A model generated the notes under the pieces. The model worked only from the letters and a program-made list of their open reading frames with translations. It ran no database searches and was not told where the DNA came from. Shown here one piece after another: positions 1 to 7,749 of a stretch of DNA of 15,271 nucleotides (the stretch's first letter is position 1; each line of letters opens with the position of its first letter). The position numbers and the translations under genes are program-made. The DNA is taken from assembly GCA_934101445.1 (NCBI GenBank), contig CAKORQ010000010.1:1-15271 (forward strand), given 5' to 3'. The DNA is from an uncultured Bacilli bacterium. Lineage in GTDB: Bacteria; Bacillota_I; Bacilli_A; RF39; UBA660.

Positions 1-2846
1 TTGATAAATTTAGATATGACTTAGCAAAAGTTGGCCGTTATAAATTAAATCGTAAATTAAATGTTTTAGATCGTTTAATCGGTTGTACATTAGCCGAAGA
101 TATTAAAGATGAAAATGGTAATGTAGTTGCTAGTGCTGGCACTTTAGTAACTAAAGAAGTGCTTGAAAGTGTTCGTCCAATATTTAATAATGGTTACAAT
201 ATTAAAGAAGTAATGATTAATGAAGAATTAGATGAATATAATAAGGTTCAAACTGTTAAAGTTTATAATAAGAAAGATGAAACTAAAGTTATTGAAATTA
301 TTGGTAATGATCCAACTATTGACAGCCGTCGTTTAACTATTTCAGATGTTTATGCATCAGTATCTTATTACTTAGACTTACAAGAAGGCATTGGTCGTGA
401 TGATGAAATTGATAACTTATCAAATCGTCGTGTAAGACAAGTAGGGGAGTTAGTCCAAAAACAATTTAATGTTGGTATGGCTCGTATGGAACGTGTTATT
501 CGTGAACGTATGACTACCCAAGAAATTGAATCAATTACGCCAAAAACATTAATTAATATTAGACCGGTTACCGCAGCCTTAAAAGAATTCTTTGGTTCTT
601 CTCAGTTGTCAAAATTCATGGAACAAATTAACCCAATTGCCGAACTTACCGATAAGAGACGTTTGTCTTCCTTAGGACCAGGTGGTCTTGCTAGAGATCG
701 TGCTGGAATGGATGTTCGTGATGTTAACTCAAGTCATTATGGTCGAATTTGTCCAATTGAATCACCAGAAGGTCAAAATATCGGTTTAATTACATCTTTA
801 GCAAGTTATGCGAAGATTAATGAATATGGATTTTTAATGACTCCATATCGTAAGGTTGTTAATTGTCATGCAACTGATGAAATTGTTTATTTAACCGCCG
901 ATGAAGAGGCTGACTATAATATTGCTTCGGCTGCTATTAATATGAGTGATGACGATGAAATCTTAGATGAAAAAGTAATTGCTCGTTTAGACGGTGAGGC
1001 TGTTATGGTTAAACGTGAAGACGTTGACTTTATCGATGTTGCCCCAAGTCAAATTGTATCTATTACAACTAGTTGCATTCCATTCTTAGAACATGATGAT
1101 GCCCACAGAGCCTTGATGGGTGCTAACATGCAACGTCAAGCAGTTCCTTTATTAACTTGTGAATCTCCTATCGTTGGTACTGGTGTTGAATACATTGCTG
1201 CTAGGGATTCTGGTTCTACAATTATTGCGAAGGCTGATGGTGTTGTTGATTATGCTGATGGTAAGAAGATTATCGTTAAAAACGCTAAAGGCACTGATAC
1301 TTATCATTTAGCCAATTATGAAAGAAGTAACTCCGCAACAACTATTAATCATCATCCAATTGTTAAGAAGGGTGATAATGTTCATCGTGGCGAAGTTATC
1401 GCTGATGGTCCATCAACTAAAAATGGTGAGCTTGCGTTAGGTAAAAATATGTTAGTAGCCTTTATGACTTGTAATGGTTATAACTATGAAGATGCCGTTG
1501 TATTAAACGAAAGATTAGTTAAAGATGATGTTTATACATCACTTCATATTGAACACTATGATATTGAATGCCGTGATACAAAATTAGGACCAGAAGAAAT
1601 AACAAGAGATATTCCAAATGTTGGTGAAGATGCTCGTAAAAACTTAGATGCTAATGGTATTGTTCGTATTGGTACCGAAGTTAAAGATGGCGATATCTTA
1701 GTAGGTAAAGTTACTCCAAAAGGTGTTCAAGAATTAACTGCTGAAGAAAAATTGTTACATGCAATTTTTGGGGAGAAAACTCGTGAAGTAAGAGATACTT
1801 CTTTAAAAGTTGAACACGGTGCTGGTGGCATTGTTCATGATATTAAGGTTTATACAAAAGAAAACTCTGATGAACTACCGGCTGGCGTTTCTAAAATAGT
1901 TCGTGTTTATATTATTCAAAAACGTAAAATTCAAGTTGGCGATAAAATGTCTGGTCGTCACGGTAATAAAGGTGTTATTTCTTTGATTTTACCAGAAGAA
2001 GATATGCCTTATATGCCAGATGGTACTCCAGTAGATATCGTTTTAAATCCACAAGGTGTTCCTTCCCGTATGAATATTGGTCAGATTTTAGAATTACACT
2101 TAGGTATGGCTGGTAAAAACTTAGGCGTTAAATATGCGACTCCAGTATTCGATGGTGCTAGTCAAGATGAAATTTATGAACAAATGGAAGAGGCTGGACT
2201 TGCTCATGATGGTAAGACTGTATTATATGATGGTCGTACCGGCGATGCCTTTGAAAATAGGGTATCTGTTGGGGTTATGTACATGGTAAAATTACATCAC
2301 ATGGTTGATGATAAAATTCATGCCAGAAGTACCGGACCTTACTCAATGGTTACTCAACAACCATTAGGTGGTAAAGCACAATTCGGTGGTCAAAGATTCG
2401 GAGAAATGGAAGTTTGGGCTCTATATGCTTATGGTGCTGCTAATGTCCTACAAGAAATGATGACTATTAAAGCCGATGATGTTATGGGTCGTGTTAAAGT
2501 TTATGAATCATTAGTTAAAGGAAAACCTATTGATGAGGCTGGTATTCCGGAATCATTTAGAGTATTAATTAAAGAATTCCAAGCCCTAGGTTTAGATGTA
2601 GAAATTTTAGATCAAAATGAAAAATTAGTTGATTTAAAAGAAATGGAATCTGATGATGAACAAGTTGATGCTTTAAAAATTAAAGAATTAACCAACGAAG
2701 TTAATGAAAACCCTAATAACGATGCTAAATCAGAAGAGACTGATGATAGTTATTTAGACGACGAAGAAGACGATGATGATTTGGATGATTTAGAATTTCC
2801 TGAAGACGGAAATATTCTAGAAGAAGAGGAGGATGAAATTATATGA
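1..2846 (+). CDS. rpoB: DNA-directed RNA polymerase subunit beta (5' end missing)
   Basis: Beta subunit of RNA polymerase; with beta' it forms the catalytic cleft. The reading frame is open from base 3 (947 whole codons). It begins with the conserved RYDLAKVGRYKLN stretch, which lies roughly 270 residues into typical Firmicutes RpoB, so the N-terminal lobe lies outside the window. The GTG at 159 is internal, not the start. Visible landmarks are the rifampicin region (about 591-680), the GDKMSGRHGNKG active-site segment (about 1938-1973) and the C-terminal clamp segment with QQPLGGKAQFGGQRFGEMEVW (about 2355-2417). The rifampicin pocket carries unusual residues (see findings). After the conserved core, about 66 residues (roughly 2647-2843) are about half Asp/Glu. 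The stop is TGA, overlapping the rpoC start. Identity is certain; only the missing N-terminus limits the entry. Confidence 0.98.
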   Translation, partial: DKFRYDLAKVGRYKLNRKLNVLDRLIGCTLAEDIKDENGNVVASAGTLVTKEVLESVRPIFNNGYNIKEVMINEELDEYNKVQTVKVYNKKDETKVIEIIGNDPTIDSRRLTISDVYASVSYYLDLQEGIGRDDEIDNLSNRRVRQVGELVQKQFNVGMARMERVIRERMTTQEIESITPKTLINIRPVTAALKEFFGSSQLSKFMEQINPIAELTDKRRLSSLGPGGLARDRAGMDVRDVNSSHYGRICPIESPEGQNIGLITSLASYAKINEYGFLMTPYRKVVNCHATDEIVYLTADEEADYNIASAAINMSDDDEILDEKVIARLDGEAVMVKREDVDFIDVAPSQIVSITTSCIPFLEHDDAHRALMGANMQRQAVPLLTCESPIVGTGVEYIAARDSGSTIIAKADGVVDYADGKKIIVKNAKGTDTYHLANYERSNSATTINHHPIVKKGDNVHRGEVIADGPSTKNGELALGKNMLVAFMTCNGYNYEDAVVLNERLVKDDVYTSLHIEHYDIECRDTKLGPEEITRDIPNVGEDARKNLDANGIVRIGTEVKDGDILVGKVTPKGVQELTAEEKLLHAIFGEKTREVRDTSLKVEHGAGGIVHDIKVYTKENSDELPAGVSKIVRVYIIQKRKIQVGDKMSGRHGNKGVISLILPEEDMPYMPDGTPVDIVLNPQGVPSRMNIGQILELHLGMAGKNLGVKYATPVFDGASQDEIYEQMEEAGLAHDGKTVLYDGRTGDAFENRVSVGVMYMVKLHHMVDDKIHARSTGPYSMVTQQPLGGKAQFGGQRFGEMEVWALYAYGAANVLQEMMTIKADDVMGRVKVYESLVKGKPIDEAGIPESFRVLIKEFQALGLDVEILDQNEKLVDLKEMESDDEQVDALKIKELTNEVNENPNNDAKSEETDDSYLDDEEDDDDLDDLEFPEDGNILEEEEDEII
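2827..2832 (+). promoter_or_regulatory. Ribosome binding site of rpoC
   Basis: AGGAGG, a full Shine-Dalgarno core, lies inside the last rpoB codons, 10 nt before ATG 2843. A second ATG follows directly at 2846, 13 nt away. The first has the better spacing, so it is preferred. The overlap suggests translational coupling of beta and beta'. Confidence 0.75.
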
Positions 2847-5800
2847 TGGATGTAAATAATTTTAGAGGTATTAAGGTATCTATTGCCTCCCCGGAAAAAA
2901 TCCGTGAGTGGTCTTATGGTGAAGTAAAGAAACCAGAAACTATTAACTATCGTACCCAAAAACCAGAAAGAGACGGTTTATTCTGTGAAAAAATCTTTGG
3001 ACCAACTAAAGATTTTGAGTGTGCTTGTGGTAAATATAAACGTCTAAGATATAAAAATGTTATATGTGATCGTTGTGGAGTAGAAGTAACTTCTAGTAAA
3101 GTACGTCGTGAACGTATGGGACATATTGAACTTGCTGCTCCTTGCTCTCACATTTGGTTCTTTAAGGGTGTTCCTTCTAAGATGGGACTTGTTCTTGATA
3201 TGTCACCAAGAGACTTAGAAGAAGTATTATACTATGTTTCTTATGTTGTTTTAGATCCTGGAAATGTTCCTTTAGAGAAAAAACAAACTTTATCTGATAA
3301 AGAATATCGTGCTTATTATGAAAAATATGGTAATGCTTTTAAAGTAGGAATGGGTGCTGAGGCTATCCAAACTTTACTAAAAGAAGTAGATTTAGATAAA
3401 GAAATCGAAGATTTAAGAAATGAATTAGATGGCGCTACTGGTCAAAAGAGAATTCGTTTAGTTAAACGCCTTGACTGTTTAGTAGCCTTCAAAGATTCAG
3501 GTAATCGTCCTGAGTGGATGATTCTAACAGCTCTTCCTGTTATTCCTCCAGATTTACGTCCAATGATTCAATTAGATGGTGGTCGTTTTGCTACTAGTGA
3601 TTTAAATGATTTATATCGTCGTATTATTAACCGTAATAATCGTTTAAAGAAATTACTAGAATTAGGGGCTCCAACTATCATTGTTCAAAATGAAAAACGT
3701 ATGTTACAAGAGGCAGTTGACTCCTTATTTGATAACGGTCGTCATGGTAGAAGTGTAACAGCAGCAGGCAATCGTCCATTAAAATCATTATCTAGTATGT
3801 TAAAAGGTAAACAAGGTCGTTTCCGTCAAAACTTATTAGGTAAACGTGTTGATTATTCTGGTCGTTCTGTTATCGTTGTTGGTCCATCCTTAAAGATGTA
3901 TCAATGTGGTCTTCCTAAGGATATGGCTTTAGAATTATTTAAACCTCATGTTATTCATGGACTAGTTGAAAGAGGACTTGCTCATAATATTAAAGGGGCT
4001 AAAAAGTTAATTGATAATAAAGATGAATGTGTATGGGATGTTGTTGAAGATGTAATTACTGAACATCCAGTAATGTTAAACCGTGCTCCAACCCTACACC
4101 GTTTAGGTATTCAAGCCTTTGAACCAGTTTTAGTTGGTGGTAAGGCGATGCGTTTGCATCCACTTGTGTGTGCAGCCTTTAATGCCGATTTCGATGGTGA
4201 CCAAATGGCTGTTCATGTTCCCTTATCAGAAGAGGCTAAAGCCGAAGCAAGAATTTTAATGTTAGGTGCTAATAACATCTTAAAACCTTCTGATGGTAAA
4301 CCAATCGTTACTCCTTCACAAGATATGATTTTAGGTAACTACTATCTATCTATCGAAGAATCTGGTTTAGAAAATGAAGGTAAAGCTTATAAGAACTGCA
4401 ATGAAGCCTTAATGGCTTATGAAAGAAAAGATATTTCTTTACATACTAGAATTGCTATTCCAGTTGCAAGTTTTACTCATAAGTTATTTACTGATGAACA
4501 AAAAGACAAATATTTAGTTACAACTGTAGGTAAAATCAAGTTTAATGAAATATTACCTGATTCTTATCCTTATGTTAACGAACCAAGTGATGCTAATATT
4601 ACTGGTATTACTCCTGATAAATATTTCTTACCAATGGGAACAGATTTAAAGACCGAAATTGCCAAGATGCCTTTGGCTGAACCATTTGTTAAGAAGACTT
4701 TAAGTAAATTAATCGCCCAAGTCTTTAAACGTTATAAAACTACAGAAACTTCCGTTATGTTAGATAAACTAAAAGATTTAGGGTTCAAATATTCTACTGT
4801 TGCAGGTATTTCTATTTCAATGCATGATATTATCGTATCTGATAATAAACAACAAATTATAGATGATACACAAAAGAAAGTTAATAAAATTAACAAAGAG
4901 TTTACTAGAGGTTTAATTACTGAGGATGAACGTTATAAAAATGTTTGTGCTTTATGGGCTAAAGCCACTAGTGATATTTCTAGTGAATTACAAACTATTG
5001 CGAAGAAAAATACAATGAATCCAATTTTCATGATGATGAATTCCGGAGCCCGTGGTTCGGCTAACCAATTCAATCAACTTGCTGGTATGCGTGGTTTAAT
5101 TGCTAAGCCTACTGGTGAAACTATTGAAATTCCAATTAAGTCTAACTTAATTGAAGGTTGTAATGTAACTGAGTTCTTTATCGGTACCAGAGGCGGTCGT
5201 AAAGGTATCGTTGATACAGCCTTAAGAACTGCCGATTCTGGTTACTTAACTCGTCGTTTAGTTGATGTTGCTCAAGATATTGTTGTTAAAGAAGAAGATT
5301 GCGGCACTATTAATGGTGTTGAAGTTACCGACTTTATCGATGAAAGATCTAATACAATGATTGAACCTTTAATTGAAAGAATCATTGGTCGTTATACTGC
5401 AACTAAAGTAATTAATCCTGAAACTAAAGAAGTTATTGTTGATAAAAATCAATATATTACTGAGGCTCTTGCTAACAAGATTATCAATGCTGGTATTAAG
5501 AGTGTTAAGATTAGAAGTGTTCTAACTTGTAATACTGTTAATGGTGTATGTCAACATTGTTATGGTCGTAACCTTGCAACTGGTAATATGGTTGAAACTG
5601 GTGAGGCTGTTGGTATTATGGCTGCACAATCAATCGGTGAACCAGGTACTCAGTTAACAATGCGTACCTTCCACGAAGGTGGTGTAGCCGGTGGCGATAT
5701 TACACAGGGTCTTCCAAGAGTAGAAGAACTATTTGAGGCTCGAAATCCAAAAGGTAAGGCTACTATTGCCGAAATCGGTGGTAAGATTGCTAGTATCGAA

Positions 5801-6595
5801 GAAAATAACTTCAAATTTAAGATTGTTATTGAAAACGATGTTGAAGCAAGAGAACATATTACAAACTACAATACTAAGTTATGTGTTGAATTAGGTCAAA
5901 CTGTTAAAGCAGGAGATCCATTAACAACTGGTTCTATTGCACCAAAAGAATTACTTGCCGTAACTGATCCAATTACAGCTCAACAATATATTGTTAAGGA
6001 AGTTCAAAAAGTATATAAATCTCAAGGTGTTGATGTTTCAGATAAACATATCGAAGTTATCGTTCGTCGTATGATTTCGAAGATGAAAGTATTAGATGGT
6101 GGCGATACTAATTTAGTGGCTGGCTTGTCAGTAACACTTAATGAATTTGCTGCGGCTAATAAACCAGTATTACTAACTGGAGGAATTCCAGCAACTGGAC
6201 TTCCAATTATGCTTGGTATTACTAAAGCATCATTAGAAACTGATTCCTTCTTATCCGCTGCATCTTTCCAAGAAACAACTAGAGTTCTTACTGATGCTGC
6301 GATTAGAGGTAAAGTAGATCACTTAAGAGGATTAAAAGAAAATGTTATTATTGGTAAATTAATTCCAGCAGGTACTGGTGCTAAACAATATTCTGATGTT
6401 AAATTTGAACTTGAAAAAGAATTTATTGAAGATGATGCTAGTGAAGCATTAGAAGATAAACTTATGAGTGATGATGTAACTGATGAAGTAACTACTAATA
6501 ACAATAGTGATACAGCCTTAGAGGATACTGATATTTCTGCAAATGATGATATAGATTTGAATATTGCTGATGATGAAGAGACTACTGAAGAATAG
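2843..6595 (+). CDS. rpoC: DNA-directed RNA polymerase subunit beta'
   Basis: Beta' subunit of RNA polymerase, carrying the catalytic magnesium site; 1250 aa, slightly longer than the usual ~1200 aa Firmicutes form. The N-terminal zinc-binding motif uses C60, C62, C75 and C78. The universal NADFDGDQ motif sits at residues 447-454, with magnesium-binding D449, D451 and D453. The second zinc site is C820, C896, C903 and C906. The bridge helix/trigger loop region includes AAQSIGEPGTQLTMRTFHEGG from about residue 927, with the trigger-loop His at 944. The last ~58 residues form an acidic, low-complexity tail (about 24 Asp/Glu) not needed for the family fold. The gene starts 4 nt before the rpoB stop ends, so it is co-transcribed and probably coupled. 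TAG stop, embedded in a terminator stem. Identity is certain. Confidence 0.98.
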   Translation: MMDVNNFRGIKVSIASPEKIREWSYGEVKKPETINYRTQKPERDGLFCEKIFGPTKDFECACGKYKRLRYKNVICDRCGVEVTSSKVRRERMGHIELAAPCSHIWFFKGVPSKMGLVLDMSPRDLEEVLYYVSYVVLDPGNVPLEKKQTLSDKEYRAYYEKYGNAFKVGMGAEAIQTLLKEVDLDKEIEDLRNELDGATGQKRIRLVKRLDCLVAFKDSGNRPEWMILTALPVIPPDLRPMIQLDGGRFATSDLNDLYRRIINRNNRLKKLLELGAPTIIVQNEKRMLQEAVDSLFDNGRHGRSVTAAGNRPLKSLSSMLKGKQGRFRQNLLGKRVDYSGRSVIVVGPSLKMYQCGLPKDMALELFKPHVIHGLVERGLAHNIKGAKKLIDNKDECVWDVVEDVITEHPVMLNRAPTLHRLGIQAFEPVLVGGKAMRLHPLVCAAFNADFDGDQMAVHVPLSEEAKAEARILMLGANNILKPSDGKPIVTPSQDMILGNYYLSIEESGLENEGKAYKNCNEALMAYERKDISLHTRIAIPVASFTHKLFTDEQKDKYLVTTVGKIKFNEILPDSYPYVNEPSDANITGITPDKYFLPMGTDLKTEIAKMPLAEPFVKKTLSKLIAQVFKRYKTTETSVMLDKLKDLGFKYSTVAGISISMHDIIVSDNKQQIIDDTQKKVNKINKEFTRGLITEDERYKNVCALWAKATSDISSELQTIAKKNTMNPIFMMMNSGARGSANQFNQLAGMRGLIAKPTGETIEIPIKSNLIEGCNVTEFFIGTRGGRKGIVDTALRTADSGYLTRRLVDVAQDIVVKEEDCGTINGVEVTDFIDERSNTMIEPLIERIIGRYTATKVINPETKEVIVDKNQYITEALANKIINAGIKSVKIRSVLTCNTVNGVCQHCYGRNLATGNMVETGEAVGIMAAQSIGEPGTQLTMRTFHEGGVAGGDITQGLPRVEELFEARNPKGKATIAEIGGKIASIEENNFKFKIVIENDVEAREHITNYNTKLCVELGQTVKAGDPLTTGSIAPKELLAVTDPITAQQYIVKEVQKVYKSQGVDVSDKHIEVIVRRMISKMKVLDGGDTNLVAGLSVTLNEFAAANKPVLLTGGIPATGLPIMLGITKASLETDSFLSAASFQETTRVLTDAAIRGKVDHLRGLKENVIIGKLIPAGTGAKQYSDVKFELEKEFIEDDASEALEDKLMSDDVTDEVTTNNNSDTALEDTDISANDDIDLNIADDEETTEE

Positions 6596-6609
6596 TAGTT
6601 TCTTTTTTT
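6576..6609 (+). terminator. Rho-independent terminator of the rpoBC transcript
   Basis: Left arm GAGACTACT (6578-6586) pairs with AGTAGTTTC (6594-6602), nine pairs including one G-U, around a 7-nt loop. Two further A-T pairs (6576-6577 with 6603-6604) are possible. Seven T residues follow (6603-6609). The left arm lies in the last codons of rpoC, and the TAG stop (6593-6595) spans the loop/right-arm border. Confidence 0.85.
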
Positions 6610-6631
6610 AGGTCTAAAAATTTTTTGAAAA

Positions 6632-6659
6632 TTAGCACTCATATATTGACAAGTGCTAA
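6632..6659 (+). promoter_or_regulatory. CIRCE operator 1 (HrcA binding site, variant spacing)
   Basis: The left half TTAGCACTC (6632-6640) matches the CIRCE consensus exactly. The right half AAGTGCTAA (6651-6659) matches GAGTGCTAA at 8 of 9 positions. The gap is 10 nt instead of the canonical 9. The right half overlaps the last base of the -35 box, so bound HrcA would block RNA polymerase. CIRCE as the target of the HrcA repressor is established; binding here is inferred. Confidence 0.85.
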
Positions 6660-6674
6660 CATATAATATATAAT
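6646..6674 (+). promoter_or_regulatory. Sigma-A promoter of hrcA-grpE-dnaK
   Basis: TTGACA (6646-6651) and TATAAT (6669-6674) are both exact consensus boxes with a 17-nt spacer. Transcription should start near 6680-6682, at the first bases of CIRCE 2. A strong promoter held down by two operators is the usual logic of an HrcA-controlled operon. Confidence 0.9.
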
Positions 6675-6678
6675 GATT

Positions 6679-6705
6679 TTAGCATTTGAAAAGAAAAAGT
6701 GCTAA
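6679..6705 (+). promoter_or_regulatory. CIRCE operator 2 (HrcA binding site)
   Basis: TTAGCATTT (6679-6687), a 9-nt gap, then AAGTGCTAA (6697-6705). The overall length is the canonical 27 bp. The left half matches consensus at 7 of 9 positions and the right half at 8 of 9. Eight of nine base pairs of the inverted repeat hold, with T6685/G6699 the exception (a possible G-U in RNA). It begins at the predicted transcription start, so it also lies in the 5' leader and could form a hairpin in the mRNA. Confidence 0.85.
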
Positions 6706-6727
6706 ATGCATTTGCTTATAGCAAGGC

Positions 6728-6733
6728 GAGGTG
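6728..6733 (+). promoter_or_regulatory. Ribosome binding site that fixes the hrcA start
   Basis: GAGGTG lies 5 nt before ATG 6739. An in-frame ATG 33 nt upstream (6706) has no such site and directly abuts CIRCE 2. It would also add eleven residues that do not look like HrcA. Confidence 0.8.
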
Positions 6734-6738
6734 ATTAT

Positions 6739-7749
6739 ATGAGTGAAAGAGAAAGTTTACTATTAAAAGAAATAGTCGAAAATTATATATCATACGCTAA
6801 ACCTGTTGGTAGTAAATCCTTATGTAAAAAGTTTAAATGTTCATCAGCAACCATTAGAAATGAAATGGCTTATCTAGAACAATTAGGCTACATAGAGAAA
6901 AATCATATATCAAGTGGTAGAGTACCTAGTGAGGCTGGCTATAAATATTATGTTGAATATTTAATGAAACCCAAAGAACTAAGTGGCGAAGATATGTTAA
7001 AATTACAAACTATTTTTCAAAATAAAAATTTAGTCGTTTCTGATGCTGTAAATAAATGTGTTGATATAATAAGTGAGATAACCAATTATACTTCGGTAAT
7101 ATTAGGTAGTAGTTCTAAAGATAATGTCCTACAGCAAATTAATATTATTCCTCTTGCCGATAACAAAATAGTAGCGTTAGTATGTACTGATAAAGGAATT
7201 GTCGAAAATAAGCAATTTGCCTTATCACCAGATACCGATATTAATGAAATTGTTAAGACTGGGGAAATAATTAATAAAATGTTGGTGGGAACACCAATTG
7301 ATGAAGTATCACAAAGATTAGAATTTGAAATCAAACCAATTATTGCTAAGAAGATATTGCAGTATGAACAAGTTTATAATATTTTCTATGATGCTTTTAG
7401 TGATTTTGCCAAGAATACGGCTAATATTCATTTTGGCGGAAAAGCCAATCTTTATAATCAACCTGAATATGAAGATGCTAGTAGCCTAAAGAGAATTGCT
7501 AGTAAATTAGAAGACAAAGAATTGGTAGCAAGAAATATGTATTCTGATAAATCCGGCATTAATGTATTCATTGGCGATGAAAATGATTTTGACAAAGATG
7601 TAACCATTGTTAAGGCTAAATATCATCGTAATGGCGAAGAAGGTACGATAGCAGTTTTAGGACCTAAGCGTATGGAATATGATAAAGTTGTCGGTTTGCT
7701 GCAATATATTAGTGAAAATATAAATGATAATGAGGAAAAAAATGACTGA
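6739..7749 (+). CDS. hrcA: Heat-inducible transcription repressor HrcA
   Basis: Repressor of class I heat-shock genes; binds CIRCE and in known systems needs the GroE chaperonin to stay active, so stress relieves repression. 336 aa from the preferred start, a normal length. The N-terminal winged helix spans about residues 1-75, with the PVGSKSL segment at 22-28, recognition-helix segment SSATIRNEMAYLEQLG (35-50) and the SSGRVPSEAGYKYYVEYL wing region (58-75). The remainder is the HrcA dimerisation/GAF-like part, ending in the typical IAVLGPKRMEYDKVVGLLQYI. It is the first gene of its operon, behind two CIRCE sites, so it is autoregulated. Its last 8 nt overlap the start of grpE. The stop is TGA. 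Confidence 0.96.
   Translation: MSERESLLLKEIVENYISYAKPVGSKSLCKKFKCSSATIRNEMAYLEQLGYIEKNHISSGRVPSEAGYKYYVEYLMKPKELSGEDMLKLQTIFQNKNLVVSDAVNKCVDIISEITNYTSVILGSSSKDNVLQQINIIPLADNKIVALVCTDKGIVENKQFALSPDTDINEIVKTGEIINKMLVGTPIDEVSQRLEFEIKPIIAKKILQYEQVYNIFYDAFSDFAKNTANIHFGGKANLYNQPEYEDASSLKRIASKLEDKELVARNMYSDKSGINVFIGDENDFDKDVTIVKAKYHRNGEEGTIAVLGPKRMEYDKVVGLLQYISENINDNEEKND

Noticed and set aside
159..2846. GTG at 159 as the start of rpoB
   Set aside because: The frame is open to the window edge and encodes the conserved RYDLAKVGRYKLN segment upstream, so the GTG is internal.
2750..2959. Serine-rich antisense reading frame opposite the rpoB tail
   Set aside because: It is the complement of the Asp/Glu codons of the acidic tail and has no ribosome site or family features; the same holds for the antisense frame at 6319-6642.
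6706..6738. ATG 6706 as the hrcA start
   Set aside because: No ribosome site, directly abuts CIRCE 2, and adds residues atypical for HrcA; ATG 6739 has a well-placed GAGGTG.
7724..7741. ATG 7724 as the grpE start
   Set aside because: No ribosome site at the right distance; ATG 7742 has GAGG 6 nt upstream and gives a compact 8-nt overlap with hrcA.
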